Notes: generated from the sequence alone by a model not told the origin. DNA of 64,000 nt from Aphodosoma sp045631465 (GCA_045631465.1 JAZQUV010000024.1:30013-94012), one strand, 5' to 3'. Shown: positions 7,115-16,934, numbered from the stretch's first letter. Program-made: numbers and translations.

Positions 7115-7800
7115 AGTTGTTTTTTGAATTTTTCGAGGATTTTGTTAGAGCCATAGACAATGATGTGGTCGTCGGCAGCGAAACGGAATTCGGGAGTTTC
7201 TTGGATGTTGACGGCTTCGTATTCCAACGTGCGCGAACCGAGGAAGTTGGCTTGATTGCGACGACGCTTGATGGCGACGAGCGTGATGCCAAAGGTCTCT
7301 TCGATGTTGGCATTGGAAAGACTCTGGCCCTCGAGGATGGATGGGATTTGACACTCAAGGATTTGGTGGTCGTTGGTGATAGGGTAGACACCTTTGATTT
7401 TCTCCGATTCGGCCGAATAGGCCCATATGTCGGCTGTGAGTTGTTCGGGTTCGATGACTTCGTTGACCCCGATTGCCTCTAAAATAGTGCGATGCATTGG
7501 GCTGACGGCGCGCGCTATGATGTTTTTGACGCCTGCTTGCTTGAGCAACGACACGATGACGATTGATTCGCCTATGTGGTTGCCTAACGACACGATGACG
7601 GCGTCGATATCGTCGAGCGGAAGTGCCTTGATTGACACTTGGTCGATGATGTTGACACACATGGTGGTGGTGATCTGCGATTTGTATTCTTCAACGATGC
7701 GCATGTCGGCATCTACGCCTGTGACGTCGTGTCCCATTGTGGTGAGGCGTGTGGCTAGAGCTACGCCAAAATTGCCAAGACCGATGATTAAATAATTCAT
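7111..7800 (-). CDS. TrkA/KtrA-type potassium uptake regulatory subunit
   Basis: 229 aa with one RCK unit: the nucleotide-binding loop GLGNFGVALATRL at residues 7-19, an acidic GVDAD end of beta-2, then a C-terminal RCK_C domain (residues ~140-229, IPSILEGQSLSNANI, DDHIIVYGSN). It is a cytoplasmic ligand-binding gate for the adjacent TrkH channel. One RCK unit makes it KtrA-like rather than the two-unit E. coli TrkA. It begins 12 bp after trkH and overlaps tadA by 4 bp. Confidence 0.93.
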   Translation of the reverse strand: MNYLIIGLGNFGVALATRLTTMGHDVTGVDADMRIVEEYKSQITTTMCVNIIDQVSIKALPLDDIDAVIVSLGNHIGESIVIVSLLKQAGVKNIIARAVSPMHRTILEAIGVNEVIEPEQLTADIWAYSAESEKIKGVYPITNDHQILECQIPSILEGQSLSNANIEETFGITLVAIKRRRNQANFLGSRTLEYEAVNIQETPEFRFAADDHIIVYGSNKILEKFKKQL

Positions 7801-7812
7801 AACAGTGAGGAG

Positions 7813-9675
7813 TTAGGAGATTGGTATATGTTCTGTTGGGTATTGATAGAATTGAGAGCCTTTGTTTGTTATAAAGCACGAGAGGATGGTGATGGTGCCT
7901 AGGCGACCGATGAACATGACTAGGAGTATAGTGATTTTGCTAACAATAGTGAGCGACGAGGTGAGATTGAGCGAGAGGCCTACGGTGGAGAAGGCCGATA
8001 CGACCTCGAAGATGACGTATTGTGTGGGTAGTTGTGGCTCGAAGATGGAGAGCACCAACACACCGATGGCTACCACGACGAGCGACGAGAAGATGATGAT
8101 GAAGGCACGATTGACCGTGAGCTTGGAGATGGTGCGCTGACGGATTTCGATATGGTCGCGACCGCGCAACGTGTTGATTACATTGAGTAAAGCAATGGCA
8201 AACGTCGTAGTTTTGATACCACCAGCCGTTGACATAGGCGAACCGCCAATCCACATGTAGAGAATCATGATGACGACGGAGATGTTGGTGAGCGAACCCA
8301 TGCTGAACGACGAGAATCCCGCCGTGCGAGGCACTGTGGCGAGGAAAAACGACGTTGACAATTTGCCCCAAAACGACTTATCCGACGTCAGCACGCTATT
8401 ATATTCCGTGATGAAAAACACCACTGTGCCACCCACCACCAGTATTGCAGTGAGCACGATAGCAATCACTGTGTTCGACGTCAAAGTGCGCGCTTGGTGA
8501 TCGTATTTGCGCTGAGAGCGATGCGCTATGCGGTCGTAGAGTTGCACCAACTTGTGGCGCACCCAGTGCCAAATATTAAACAAAATAGGAAATCCGATGC
8601 CACCAAAAATAATCAACCACGACAGCGAATTGAGCAACATATAATTGTGGCGATAGTCGGGGTGGAATAGACCATTGTCGAGCGTAGAGAACCCAGCGTT
8701 GCAGAATGCCGACACCGAGTGGAATAGGGCAGTGAACGCACCATAGAGCGTATATTCGCCCATCGCTTGATAGATAAATACTGCGCCAATGAGTTCAATC
8801 GTAAGCGTTATGATGATGATATTTCGCAACGTAGTGAATATTTGCGACACATTATTGTCGGGGTCGATGAGGTCCTTTATCAACATTTTGCTTTGTGACG
8901 GATGCTTGCCAGCAAACATAAGGCCGAAGAACGACGTAAAAGTCATAATCCCGATACCGCCCAACTGAATGAGCAGTAGTAGTATGATATACCCCTCGGT
9001 GGTGAACGTCGTAGCCACATCAATTGTCGTTAGTCCCGTTACACACACCGCGCTAGTGGCAGTAAATAGTGCGTTGAAAAATGAAATTCCCCCCACTGTG
9101 GCGCGAGGCAGTAGCAGCAACCCCGTGCCACACAAAATCATGAACAAAAAGCTCCCCACCATGATCCAACTAGGCGACAAACGATTTGAGAGCGAATGTG
9201 TGACGACGGCAGATAGTTTGAGTATCGACTCGATGGCGACGATGCCAATCATCATGTAGTTGTGACGCAAGATGGAGAAGAGAGCCGAATAGCGCTCGAG
9301 CCACTCGGTGGGCACCAGCCACACAACCGACAAGGCGATGACGATGCTATAGAGAATGATGTAGAGCGGATTGATGGACTTGGATGATTTGTAGCGTTGG
9401 TTGTTTCGGCTAACACGCGACTTGATGTGTCGGATAATGCTGTCTGTGTATTCGCAAAAGAAGAGGAGAAACGAGATTTTGAAAAGTGTGAGCGGAATGA
9501 CAGCATCGAATTCGACTGGAAAGCCAAGGGCGTAGATGAGAAGAACGATTGTGATGACCGACAACGAGGCTGTGGAAAATGACACCGCACGTCGCAACCA
9601 AACAAGCACTGGCGAAAGCGTGAGTTGCATTCGCATCAGGAGTGATTTGTATAGTCCTATGATTTTATCTTTCAT
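7813..9675 (-). CDS. trkH: TrkH-type potassium uptake membrane subunit
   Basis: 620 aa from ATG at 9675 (MKDKIIGLYKSLL). The open frame extends further upstream but runs into the ligA promoter region, so that part is excluded. A polytopic inner-membrane protein of the SKT channel family, with four pore-loop repeats visible: VTGLTTID, NAGFSTLDN, RTAGFSSFS and FSTVGLSLN, the glycine in each being the selectivity-filter residue. An N-terminal extension with additional hydrophobic segments (residues ~30-150) precedes the core. First gene of the operon; forms the K+ uptake system with the RCK subunit downstream. Confidence 0.95.
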   Translation of the reverse strand: MKDKIIGLYKSLLMRMQLTLSPVLVWLRRAVSFSTASLSVITIVLLIYALGFPVEFDAVIPLTLFKISFLLFFCEYTDSIIRHIKSRVSRNNQRYKSSKSINPLYIILYSIVIALSVVWLVPTEWLERYSALFSILRHNYMMIGIVAIESILKLSAVVTHSLSNRLSPSWIMVGSFLFMILCGTGLLLLPRATVGGISFFNALFTATSAVCVTGLTTIDVATTFTTEGYIILLLLIQLGGIGIMTFTSFFGLMFAGKHPSQSKMLIKDLIDPDNNVSQIFTTLRNIIIITLTIELIGAVFIYQAMGEYTLYGAFTALFHSVSAFCNAGFSTLDNGLFHPDYRHNYMLLNSLSWLIIFGGIGFPILFNIWHWVRHKLVQLYDRIAHRSQRKYDHQARTLTSNTVIAIVLTAILVVGGTVVFFITEYNSVLTSDKSFWGKLSTSFFLATVPRTAGFSSFSMGSLTNISVVIMILYMWIGGSPMSTAGGIKTTTFAIALLNVINTLRGRDHIEIRQRTISKLTVNRAFIIIFSSLVVVAIGVLVLSIFEPQLPTQYVIFEVVSAFSTVGLSLNLTSSLTIVSKITILLVMFIGRLGTITILSCFITNKGSQFYQYPTEHIPIS

Positions 9676-9830
9676 GTGATTTGGAGTTGGATTTTGCCCA
9701 GAAAAAGTCGTTATGAATCTGCAAAGGTACAAATATAATTTGATAGATGCAAATTTTTGTTGCCTGAGTAGCGCGAGGAGTGGTAAATAGAAAATATTTT
9801 GACTCGGGTGAATTGTTTTCTTATATTTTA

Positions 9831-9861
9831 TTGTTGGATTGCAAAAAAAATAGTATCTTTG
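9831..9861 (+). promoter_or_regulatory. Bacteroidota-type promoter for ligA
   Basis: TTG at 9831-9833 and TATCTTTG at 9854-9861, 20 bp apart, matching the TTTG / TAnnTTTG pattern. Located 55 bp before ligA, in the divergent gap with trkH. Confidence 0.7.
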
Positions 9862-9915
9862 CAAGTTAAATGATGTGTTGGGGGCAGATGTTGTAACTAA
9901 TTTAGTTATTGATAT

Positions 9916-11937
9916 ATGAAACAAGAGATTGAACGCTTGCGCGACGAGATTCGCAAGCATGAATATAGATATTATGTGGAGAATGCTCCGGTGATTACCG
10001 ACCAGGAGTTTGATGCGCTGATGCACCGCTTGGAGGATTTGGAACGAGAATATCCCGATTTTTTTGATGTGAATAGCCCTACGCAAAGGGTGGGTAGCGA
10101 TTTGGCACAGAGCGGATTTGAACAAGTGGAGCATCGCGAACCTATGCTCTCGCTAGGGAATACTTACTCGGAAGGCGAGGTAAGAGATTGGTACGGACGT
10201 GTGGCGCGAGGCCTTGGCAGAGAGGATATTGAGGTGGTATGTGAACTGAAATTCGATGGTACTAGCATTTCGCTATGGTACGAAAATGGCGAATTGCTGA
10301 GGGCGGTGACTCGCGGCGATGGCCGACGTGGCGATGATGTGACTAGAAATGTGCGCACGATAAAGAATATTCCTTTGAAGTTGGCAACCGATGGGGCGCA
10401 GGCGGCTGAGGGGTTGAATGTGGAGTTTAGAGGCGAGATTTTGTTGCCTTGGAAGGAGTTTGAACGATTGAATGCCGAACGTGAACGCGATGGCGAACCT
10501 CTGTTTGCCAATCCACGCAATGCTGCCTCAGGCACGCTGAAGTTGCAAAACTCGAAGGTGGTGGCGCATCGCGGACTGATGGCTCAAGTATATAATATCA
10601 GCAGTCAGCAGGCAGTAGGCGATGGGCAACGCTCAACTCATTATGCATCGCTCCAGTGGGCGAAGCAGTTGGGCATGCCGGTGAGCGACACTACGCGCGT
10701 GTGTGGAACGATTGATGAGGTGATGGATTTCATTGCCTATTGGGATGTGGAGCGCAAGAATTTGCCTGTGGCTACGGATGGAATTGTTTTGAAAGTGAAC
10801 GATATAGAGGCTCAACGCGAATTGGGCTTTACTGCCAAATCGCCTCGTTGGGCTATTGCATATAAATTCCAAGCCGAAAGGGCTTTGACGCGTTTGGAGG
10901 GGGTGACATATCAGGTGGGACGTACGGGCGCGGTGACGCCAGTGGCTAACCTAGAGGCTGTGCAGTTGTCGGGCACCGTGGTGAAGCGCGCGTCGCTACA
11001 CAATGCTGATATTATTGCAGGTTTGGACCTACATATTGGCGACATGGTGTATGTGGAAAAAGGGGGCGAGATTATTCCTAAAATCACTGGCGTAGAGGTG
11101 GATAATCGTGCTGCGGATGCCGAGCGAGTGGTGTTTATAGACAAATGTCCTGAGTGTGGCGCAGAGCTTGTGCGCATAGAGGGTGAAGCGGCGCATTATT
11201 GTCCGAATGAAGCAGGGTGTCCGCCTCAGCAGAAAGGCAAGATTGAGCACTTTGTGAGTCGTAAGGCTATGAATATTGACGGACTTGGCGAGGAGACTGT
11301 GGCTATGCTATACGACCGCGGATTGATTCGCAATGTGGCTGATATCTATGCGCTCACGGTGGGCAAGTTGGCTCGGATGGAACGATTGGGCGAGAAATCG
11401 GCACAAAATATTGTTGAGGCTGTGAAAAAATCGACCGAAGTGCCTTTTGAACGTGTGTTGTTTGCGCTCGGCATACGATATGTGGGCGAAACGGTGGCTA
11501 AGAAATTGGCTGCGGCGTTTGGCTCGATGTCGGCTCTAGCAGAGGCACGATTGGAGCAATTGTTGGCTGTGGATGAGATTGGCGAACGCATTGCTGAGAG
11601 CGTGATTAGATATTTCGACGACATGAATAATATGCAACTGATTGAACGTTTGTCGAATTTTGGAGTCAAAATGGTGGGCGAGGCAAAGGCTGAGCAGTTG
11701 TCGAACTGCCTCGAGGGGATGACGGTGGTGATTAGCGGCACATTCGAACTACACTCGCGCGACGAATATAAGGCTATGATTGAGGCGCATGGGGGCAAGA
11801 ATGGTAGTGGCGTGACAAGCAAAACATCGCTATTGCTGGCTGGAGCAAATATGGGTCCTGCCAAATTGGAAAAGGCCGAGAAATTGGGCGTGAAGATTAT
11901 ATCGGAAGAGGAGTTTTTGGAAATAATAAATGCTTGA
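9916..11937 (+). CDS. ligA: NAD-dependent DNA ligase
   Basis: 673 aa, normal length. Seals nicks in DNA replication and repair using NAD+. Domains in order: Ia NAD-binding block (HEYRYYVENAPVITDQEFD, residues 15-33), adenylation domain with the AMP-accepting lysine K112 in KFDG, OB fold (VGRTGAVTPVANL, near 330), four-cysteine zinc finger (CPECGAEL ... CPNEAGC, near 410-430), helix-hairpin-helix repeats (VAMLYDRGLIRNVADIYAL; VDEIGERIAESV), and a C-terminal BRCT domain (LEGMTVVISGTF onward, residue ~590). ATG at 9916 is right for the conserved N-terminus. Followed 14 bp later by the DUF6913-like gene. Confidence 0.98.
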   Translation: MKQEIERLRDEIRKHEYRYYVENAPVITDQEFDALMHRLEDLEREYPDFFDVNSPTQRVGSDLAQSGFEQVEHREPMLSLGNTYSEGEVRDWYGRVARGLGREDIEVVCELKFDGTSISLWYENGELLRAVTRGDGRRGDDVTRNVRTIKNIPLKLATDGAQAAEGLNVEFRGEILLPWKEFERLNAERERDGEPLFANPRNAASGTLKLQNSKVVAHRGLMAQVYNISSQQAVGDGQRSTHYASLQWAKQLGMPVSDTTRVCGTIDEVMDFIAYWDVERKNLPVATDGIVLKVNDIEAQRELGFTAKSPRWAIAYKFQAERALTRLEGVTYQVGRTGAVTPVANLEAVQLSGTVVKRASLHNADIIAGLDLHIGDMVYVEKGGEIIPKITGVEVDNRAADAERVVFIDKCPECGAELVRIEGEAAHYCPNEAGCPPQQKGKIEHFVSRKAMNIDGLGEETVAMLYDRGLIRNVADIYALTVGKLARMERLGEKSAQNIVEAVKKSTEVPFERVLFALGIRYVGETVAKKLAAAFGSMSALAEARLEQLLAVDEIGERIAESVIRYFDDMNNMQLIERLSNFGVKMVGEAKAEQLSNCLEGMTVVISGTFELHSRDEYKAMIEAHGGKNGSGVTSKTSLLLAGANMGPAKLEKAEKLGVKIISEEEFLEIINA

Positions 11938-11951
11938 TAAAATAGTATTTT

Positions 11952-12521
11952 ATGCTGAAACGAATAAAACAATATTTTTTTGATAGAGCTGTGAAGAAGG
12001 CGACTGCACGTGTGTCGCACTATCGCTCGTGGGAGAGCATACGCACGATATTGGTATTATTCGAGAGTGATTTGCAGGAGAAAAATACTGAAGCGCGCGC
12101 TTTTCTGAAGATGTTGCAAAACGAGGGTAAGAGGGTAGTGGCGTGTTGCTATGTGGACAAAAAAGTGGCCGAAACTGCTACGCTCGACAACTATGTGGTG
12201 CTCGACCGCAAAAAGTGTAATTGGCTAGACAAACCGATTGATACGATGGTGGGCAATCTGTTGGACGAGAAGTTTGACGTGGTGATGGATATGACCGAAT
12301 GCGATGTGATGCCTTTGCAATATATGCTGTTGTGGGCTAAGTGCGATTTTCGGTGCGGTAGGAGTCGTGGCGAGGTGGGCAACAAGATTTACGACTTTGT
12401 GATTGAAATGCCCGAACGACCTATCGACCCTAAGACTAATGCTGCGCGAATAGATTATGACTTTGTGGGCGAAATGGGTTCGCAAATTGTGAAGTATCTA
12501 AAATTGATAAAAAACGAATGA
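11952..12521 (+). CDS. DUF6913-like conserved hypothetical protein
   Basis: 189 aa, cytoplasmic, no signal peptide. It resembles a conserved Bacteroidota protein (I believe DUF6913) often found near ligA/dapA: a basic N-terminus LKRIKQYFFDRAVKK, a Rossmann-like middle (RTILVLFESDLQEKNTEAR, GKRVVACCYVDKK), and a C-terminal FRCGRSRGEVGNKIYDFVIEMPE. No catalytic motif is evident and the role is unknown. It starts 14 bp after ligA and its stop overlaps the next start by 4 bp, so ligA, this gene and the TraB gene are probably one transcript. Confidence 0.75.
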   Translation: MLKRIKQYFFDRAVKKATARVSHYRSWESIRTILVLFESDLQEKNTEARAFLKMLQNEGKRVVACCYVDKKVAETATLDNYVVLDRKKCNWLDKPIDTMVGNLLDEKFDVVMDMTECDVMPLQYMLLWAKCDFRCGRSRGEVGNKIYDFVIEMPERPIDPKTNAARIDYDFVGEMGSQIVKYLKLIKNE

Positions 12522-13384
12522 AACGACTAGTGTCATTGTGGATAGTGTGTTGTGTGGTGTGCTTGGGTGTCGAAGCTCAATTGCTATACGAAATATCGGG
12601 CAATGGATTGTCGAAATCAAGCTATTTGTTTGGCACTCACCATTGGGTAGAGGCTGAGGTGGCTATCGAGATTCCAGGCGTGTTTCGCGTGTTCAACGAC
12701 TGCGATGTGGTGGTGAGCGAATTTGTCGACGAAACTAATGGCAATAATCCCGAAGAGATGCAGCGCAAGATTTTGACCGTAGCGCAGATGGAATTGAGTT
12801 TGCACGACCTATTGAATGCCGAAGAGGCATTGTTGGTCGACTCGGCATTAAATGCCGAAATGGGTTTGTCGCTCGCAGATATGCAATATTTTCGTCCTAG
12901 CATGCTGACTATGATCTATGAAATGGCGGTGGCAGAGCGAATCAACAAAAATGAGATGGCGATTGATGCATACTTTCAAGTAGCAGCTGCAGAGTTGGGA
13001 AAACGAGTGTGTGGATTGGAGACGCTCGACAAACAATTGGATATCATGTTTCGCTCGAAATCGCTCGAACAACAAGCCAAACAATTGGTGGAGACTATTC
13101 GCAACGCTAGCGGAACAAAAAATGGTGTTAACGAAATAGACTCGTTATATAAGAATGAGGATTTGGAGGCGCTGTATGAGGTGTTGGTGAAGTGCGAGAA
13201 TATGACTGAGGCTGAGAAGTTTTTGCTCGTAGACGAACGCAATCGCGATTGGATGCCTGTGATAGAAAAATATATCAAAACGGATGCTTGCTTTATTGCC
13301 GTAGGAGCATTGCATTTGCCTGGCAAAGAGGGGTTGATTAACCTCCTACAAAAAGCAGGATACAAAGTGAAAGCAGTTAAATAA
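12518..13384 (+). CDS. TraB/GumN family protein
   Basis: 288 aa with an N-terminal signal peptide (VSLWIVCCVVCLGVEA), so secreted or periplasmic. TraB/GumN family (PF01963): the two conserved GxxH blocks are present, YLFGTHHW near residue 35 and AVGALHLPG near residue 270, with GLETLDKQ in the middle. The family has been compared to metalloproteases of the Tiki type, but the function of the bacterial members is mostly unknown. The start overlaps the previous gene by 4 bp. dapA follows after 66 bp of degenerate spacer. Confidence 0.88.
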   Translation: MKRLVSLWIVCCVVCLGVEAQLLYEISGNGLSKSSYLFGTHHWVEAEVAIEIPGVFRVFNDCDVVVSEFVDETNGNNPEEMQRKILTVAQMELSLHDLLNAEEALLVDSALNAEMGLSLADMQYFRPSMLTMIYEMAVAERINKNEMAIDAYFQVAAAELGKRVCGLETLDKQLDIMFRSKSLEQQAKQLVETIRNASGTKNGVNEIDSLYKNEDLEALYEVLVKCENMTEAEKFLLVDERNRDWMPVIEKYIKTDACFIAVGALHLPGKEGLINLLQKAGYKVKAVK

Positions 13385-13450
13385 AAAGTTGAAATGTGAA
13401 ATGTGAAAGTTAATACAGAACAATAACTTTCAACTTTCAAATTTAAATAT

Positions 13451-14338
13451 ATGAATTTTACAAATAAATTAGTGGGAATGGGTGTGGCATTGGTCACGCC
13501 GTTCAAAGAAGATATGAGTGTGGACTACGAAGCACTCGAAAGATTGGTGGAATTTCAGTTGCGCAATGGTACAGACTATCTTGTAGTGCTCGGTACAACA
13601 GGAGAGACGCCTACTTTGACAGACTCGGAGCGTAAAGCGATTATCGACACCGTGGTGCGTGTGAATGCTGGTCGTGTGCCTATCGTGCTCGGCATCGGAG
13701 GCAACAACACTATGGGTGTGGTGGAGCAGATACGTAAGACTGATTTTACTAATATCGATGCTATTCTGAGTGTGTCGCCTTACTACAACAAACCTTCGCA
13801 AGAGGGTTTGTATCAGCACTATAAGACAATTGCCGAAAGTACTTATATGCCGATTATTATATATAATGTGCCAGGCAGAACGGGCGCGAATATCTCGGCA
13901 GAGACTACGTTGCGACTTGCGCACGACTTCCAAAATATTGTGGCTATCAAAGAGGCGTCGGGCAATTTCAAACAAATCGACGATATCATAAAAAACAAAC
14001 CTGCAAACTTTATGGTAATCTCGGGCGACGATGGCATTACGTTTCCACTCATAACACTTGGTGCTGTGGGTGTTATCTCGGTGGTGGGTAATGCGTTCCC
14101 TAAAGAGTTCTCGCGTATGGTGCGCTTGGCTCTGCGTGGCGACCTCGAAGGCGCTCGCCGCATACACTATAGTTTCGTCGAGATGATTGAGTTGTTGTTC
14201 GTAGATGGCAATCCTGCAGGTGTGAAAAGTGTGTTGTCGTGCATGGGATTGATAAACAATATTTTGCGTTTGCCACTCGTGCCAACTAAAACTACAACAA
14301 TGGAGAAAATACAAGACGTACTAAAAACACTTAGTTAG
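13451..14338 (+). CDS. dapA: 4-hydroxy-tetrahydrodipicolinate synthase
   Basis: 295 aa, normal length. Condenses pyruvate with aspartate semialdehyde, the first committed step of lysine and diaminopimelate synthesis. Seen: GTTGETPTL at residues 48-56, catalytic Y138 in IYNVPGRTG, Schiff-base lysine K167 in VAIKEASG, and SGDDG near 190. Cytoplasmic TIM barrel. The 66-bp spacer before it holds AACTTTCAACTTTCAAATT-type degenerate repeats. Confidence 0.98.
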   Translation: MNFTNKLVGMGVALVTPFKEDMSVDYEALERLVEFQLRNGTDYLVVLGTTGETPTLTDSERKAIIDTVVRVNAGRVPIVLGIGGNNTMGVVEQIRKTDFTNIDAILSVSPYYNKPSQEGLYQHYKTIAESTYMPIIIYNVPGRTGANISAETTLRLAHDFQNIVAIKEASGNFKQIDDIIKNKPANFMVISGDDGITFPLITLGAVGVISVVGNAFPKEFSRMVRLALRGDLEGARRIHYSFVEMIELLFVDGNPAGVKSVLSCMGLINNILRLPLVPTKTTTMEKIQDVLKTLS

Positions 14339-14371
14339 ATAACAGATTACAGATAACAGATCATAGATTTG

Positions 14372-16348
14372 ATGCGTAGAATACTAATCGTAATATCGTG
14401 CATATTGAGTCTCTCGCTGAATGCGCAACTCAACACCGACCGATTGACTTCAATTGGTCGAAATGCGTTGTATTTTGAAGATTATGTATTGTCGATTCAG
14501 TATTTCAATCAGGTCATAAAAGTAAAACCTTACCTAATTGATCCTTATTATTTTCGCGCCATTGCCAAAATTCAGTTGGAGGACTATGTGGGTGCCGAAG
14601 CAGACCTGGATATCGTAATAGAACGCAATCCGTTCATACACATGGCTTATTATGCGCGTGGATTTGCCAAAAAGCGTTTAGGCAAATGGGAAGAGGCAAT
14701 TGCCGACTTTGACAATGCCCTTGTGCATGCACCCGACAATGCGGTATATATCATCAACAGAATTGAGGCGTACGACGAGTTGGAACGATACGATGAAGCT
14801 TTGGCAGACATAAATTTCTTGGTGCGCCGTTCGCCTAAAGCAACAGAATTGCAATTTGAAAAGGGTCGTTTGCAATTGGTAAGTAAAGACACAGTAGGGG
14901 CATTCGAGACATTCGACCACTTGGTGAAAACAGATAAATATAACCCTGAAGCGTGGGGTGCTCGTGCGTTGATAAACATCATCATGGAGCATCGCGATGA
15001 GGCGTTGGAAGATTACAATCAGTCGATTAAACTGAAAACTCGCAACCCTAATGCTTACATCAATCGTGGTATATTGAACTATGAAAAGCACAAATATCGT
15101 CAGGCTCTTGCCGACTACGATAAGGCTATTGAACTAGATTCGACCAACGTGGGGGCTTTGTTCAATCGTGCATTGTTGCGCAACGAAGTGGGGGACTATC
15201 ATACGGCTATCATTGACTTGGATAATGTACTGAAAATCGACCCATCGATGTCGGAAGCCATATATCAACGTGGATTGATAAATGCCCATATTGGTAACAA
15301 TCGTGAGGCTATCAGCGACTTTACATCGATCATTGAACGTCATCCTAATTTTATACCAGCACTATATGCTCGCGCTGAGATGTATGACCGACTTGGCGAT
15401 GTAAAAAAAGCCTTTGTTGACCGTGATAATGCGTATAAAATAAAAGAAAACTATCATAATTCGCAAGATAAAGCAGACAGTTTGAGCACTGCGGTGAAAG
15501 TGGCTATCGACGAAGAGTCGGTTATCAAAAGCATTGCTCAACTATTTAATACCGAAGCCGACGAGGCGAATGGCAACAATGGTATCCGTGGTTATGTGCA
15601 AAATCAGGCGGTGGCACTTAATAATCAGCCTAATATAGTGCTGACCTATTATCAGAAATCAAACAACGACTTGCCTATTGAGCACTATAATCCCGAACTA
15701 TTGCAACAACTGAATGAGGCGCAAATGTTGCGTGCTCCAGCATATTTGGTGAGCGATGAAATCAAACTCTCCGAAGCCATGATTGCATATCACTTTGCAT
15801 CGATTGATGAGTTGTCGGCAATTATTGCTGGCAGAATGAATGAGGCAAATCTATACCTTGCACGTGCCTACGATTATGCTTTGGTGCAGGATTTTGCATT
15901 GGCTATTGAAGACTTCTCGAAGGCAATATATATTGACGGACAAAATGCGTTGGCTTACTTCTCGCGCGCCAATATCAGATATAAGAAATTGGAATTCAGC
16001 GTGAACAACGAAAAAGCCGAAAACGCAAACGTGCAAGACACATACAGATATGAGTATGAAATGATTATGCGTGACTATGATAAGGTGATAGAATTGGCTC
16101 CTGATTTTGCGTTTGTGTGGTACAACAGAGCCAACCTATTGGCATATCAAAAAGACTATCAGGCTGCGGTGGCAAGCTATACCAAAGCTATCGAATTGGA
16201 AGATGACCTTAGCGAAGCATACTTCAATCGCGCATTGACATATCTATTGCTAAATCAACAAGATAAAGCCATTGCCGACCTCTCGAAAGCGGGCGAATTG
16301 GGCATATATAAGGCATATTCAATTTTGAAGAAAATACAAAATAAGTAG
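14372..16348 (+). CDS. secreted tetratricopeptide repeat protein
   Basis: 658 aa from ATG 14372; an in-frame TTG just before it is not the likely start. A signal peptide (MRRILIVISCILSLSLNAQ) exports it. The rest is a chain of TPR units of about 34 residues, clearly visible as repeated A-x(3)-A/G-x(2)-Y/F-x(8)-A-x(2)-D/N patterns (for instance AYINRGILNYEKHKYRQALADYDKAIELD and ALFNRALLRNEVGDYHTAIIDLD), at least ten of them, broken by a region around residues 370-480 without clear repeats. Probably a periplasmic scaffold or outer-membrane-associated protein; no enzyme motif. Downstream comes the RNase P RNA. Confidence 0.85.
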   Translation: MRRILIVISCILSLSLNAQLNTDRLTSIGRNALYFEDYVLSIQYFNQVIKVKPYLIDPYYFRAIAKIQLEDYVGAEADLDIVIERNPFIHMAYYARGFAKKRLGKWEEAIADFDNALVHAPDNAVYIINRIEAYDELERYDEALADINFLVRRSPKATELQFEKGRLQLVSKDTVGAFETFDHLVKTDKYNPEAWGARALINIIMEHRDEALEDYNQSIKLKTRNPNAYINRGILNYEKHKYRQALADYDKAIELDSTNVGALFNRALLRNEVGDYHTAIIDLDNVLKIDPSMSEAIYQRGLINAHIGNNREAISDFTSIIERHPNFIPALYARAEMYDRLGDVKKAFVDRDNAYKIKENYHNSQDKADSLSTAVKVAIDEESVIKSIAQLFNTEADEANGNNGIRGYVQNQAVALNNQPNIVLTYYQKSNNDLPIEHYNPELLQQLNEAQMLRAPAYLVSDEIKLSEAMIAYHFASIDELSAIIAGRMNEANLYLARAYDYALVQDFALAIEDFSKAIYIDGQNALAYFSRANIRYKKLEFSVNNEKAENANVQDTYRYEYEMIMRDYDKVIELAPDFAFVWYNRANLLAYQKDYQAAVASYTKAIELEDDLSEAYFNRALTYLLLNQQDKAIADLSKAGELGIYKAYSILKKIQNK

Positions 16349-16440
16349 AAAGTAATAAGTCGAAAGTAGAAAGATAAAAAAGCTTATATATGCTTAATGT
16401 CTTATAACTTACTACTCATAACTTACAACTAAAAATATAA

Positions 16441-16874
16441 TAATAGTAGGACGGCTTGTCGCTGCAGCTCTTCGTGGCTGAAGAGGAAAGTCCGGGCAAC
16501 ACAGAGCACCATACTTCTTAACGGGAAGTGGGCCGTGAGGTTCAAGTCAATGTAACAGAAAATAACCGCCTCTTAACTTGGTAGGTTCGTAATGAACTAA
16601 TTTATTTTCAATTATGAATTGTGCATTATGAATTGAAAAGGGGTAAGGGTGAAAAGGTGGGGTAAGAGCCTACCGCCGGTGTGGCAACACATACGGGTCA
16701 GTACAACTTATGGGTTGAAAGTTCAAGTATACCAACGTCATGTTAGGGTTGCTCGCCCGAGTATCGTTGGAGGGTAGAACGATAGAGGCGTCTAGCGATA
16801 TGCGCAGTAGATAAATGACAAGCACTATCTTCGCAAGATGATAGCACAAAACCCGGCTTATAGTCCTACTATTA
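16441..16874 (+). ncRNA. rnpB: RNase P RNA
   Basis: The catalytic RNA of RNase P, which matures tRNA 5' ends. Seen: the P1 helix formed by 16441-16452 with 16863-16874, the universal core GAGGAAAGTCCGGGC at about 16482, ACAGAAAATAACCGCC at about 16554, and the 3' core with ATAGATAAATGACA-like and ACAAAACCCGGCTTA just before P1 closes. A run of T follows 16874 and serves as terminator. It is long (434 nt), partly because of an AT-rich hairpin insert at 16605-16639. Confidence 0.95.
16605..16639. repeat. spacer-type direct repeat inside RNase P RNA
   Basis: ATTATGAATTG occurs twice (16611-16621, 16625-16635), enclosed by TTTTCAATT and AATTGAAAA (9-bp stem). It sits in a variable arm of the RNA and looks like the degenerate spacer repeats found between genes elsewhere in the window. 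Confidence 0.7.
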
Positions 16875-16934
16875 TTTTTTTAAATATTTATATTTCAACA
16901 TAAGTACAAGTTATGTTTAAATTTATAGTATAAT

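Noticed and set aside
9676..10134. N-terminal extension of trkH by about 150 codons
   Set aside because: It crosses the ligA promoter and the ligA coding start on the other strand; ATG 9675 gives the normal TrkH start.
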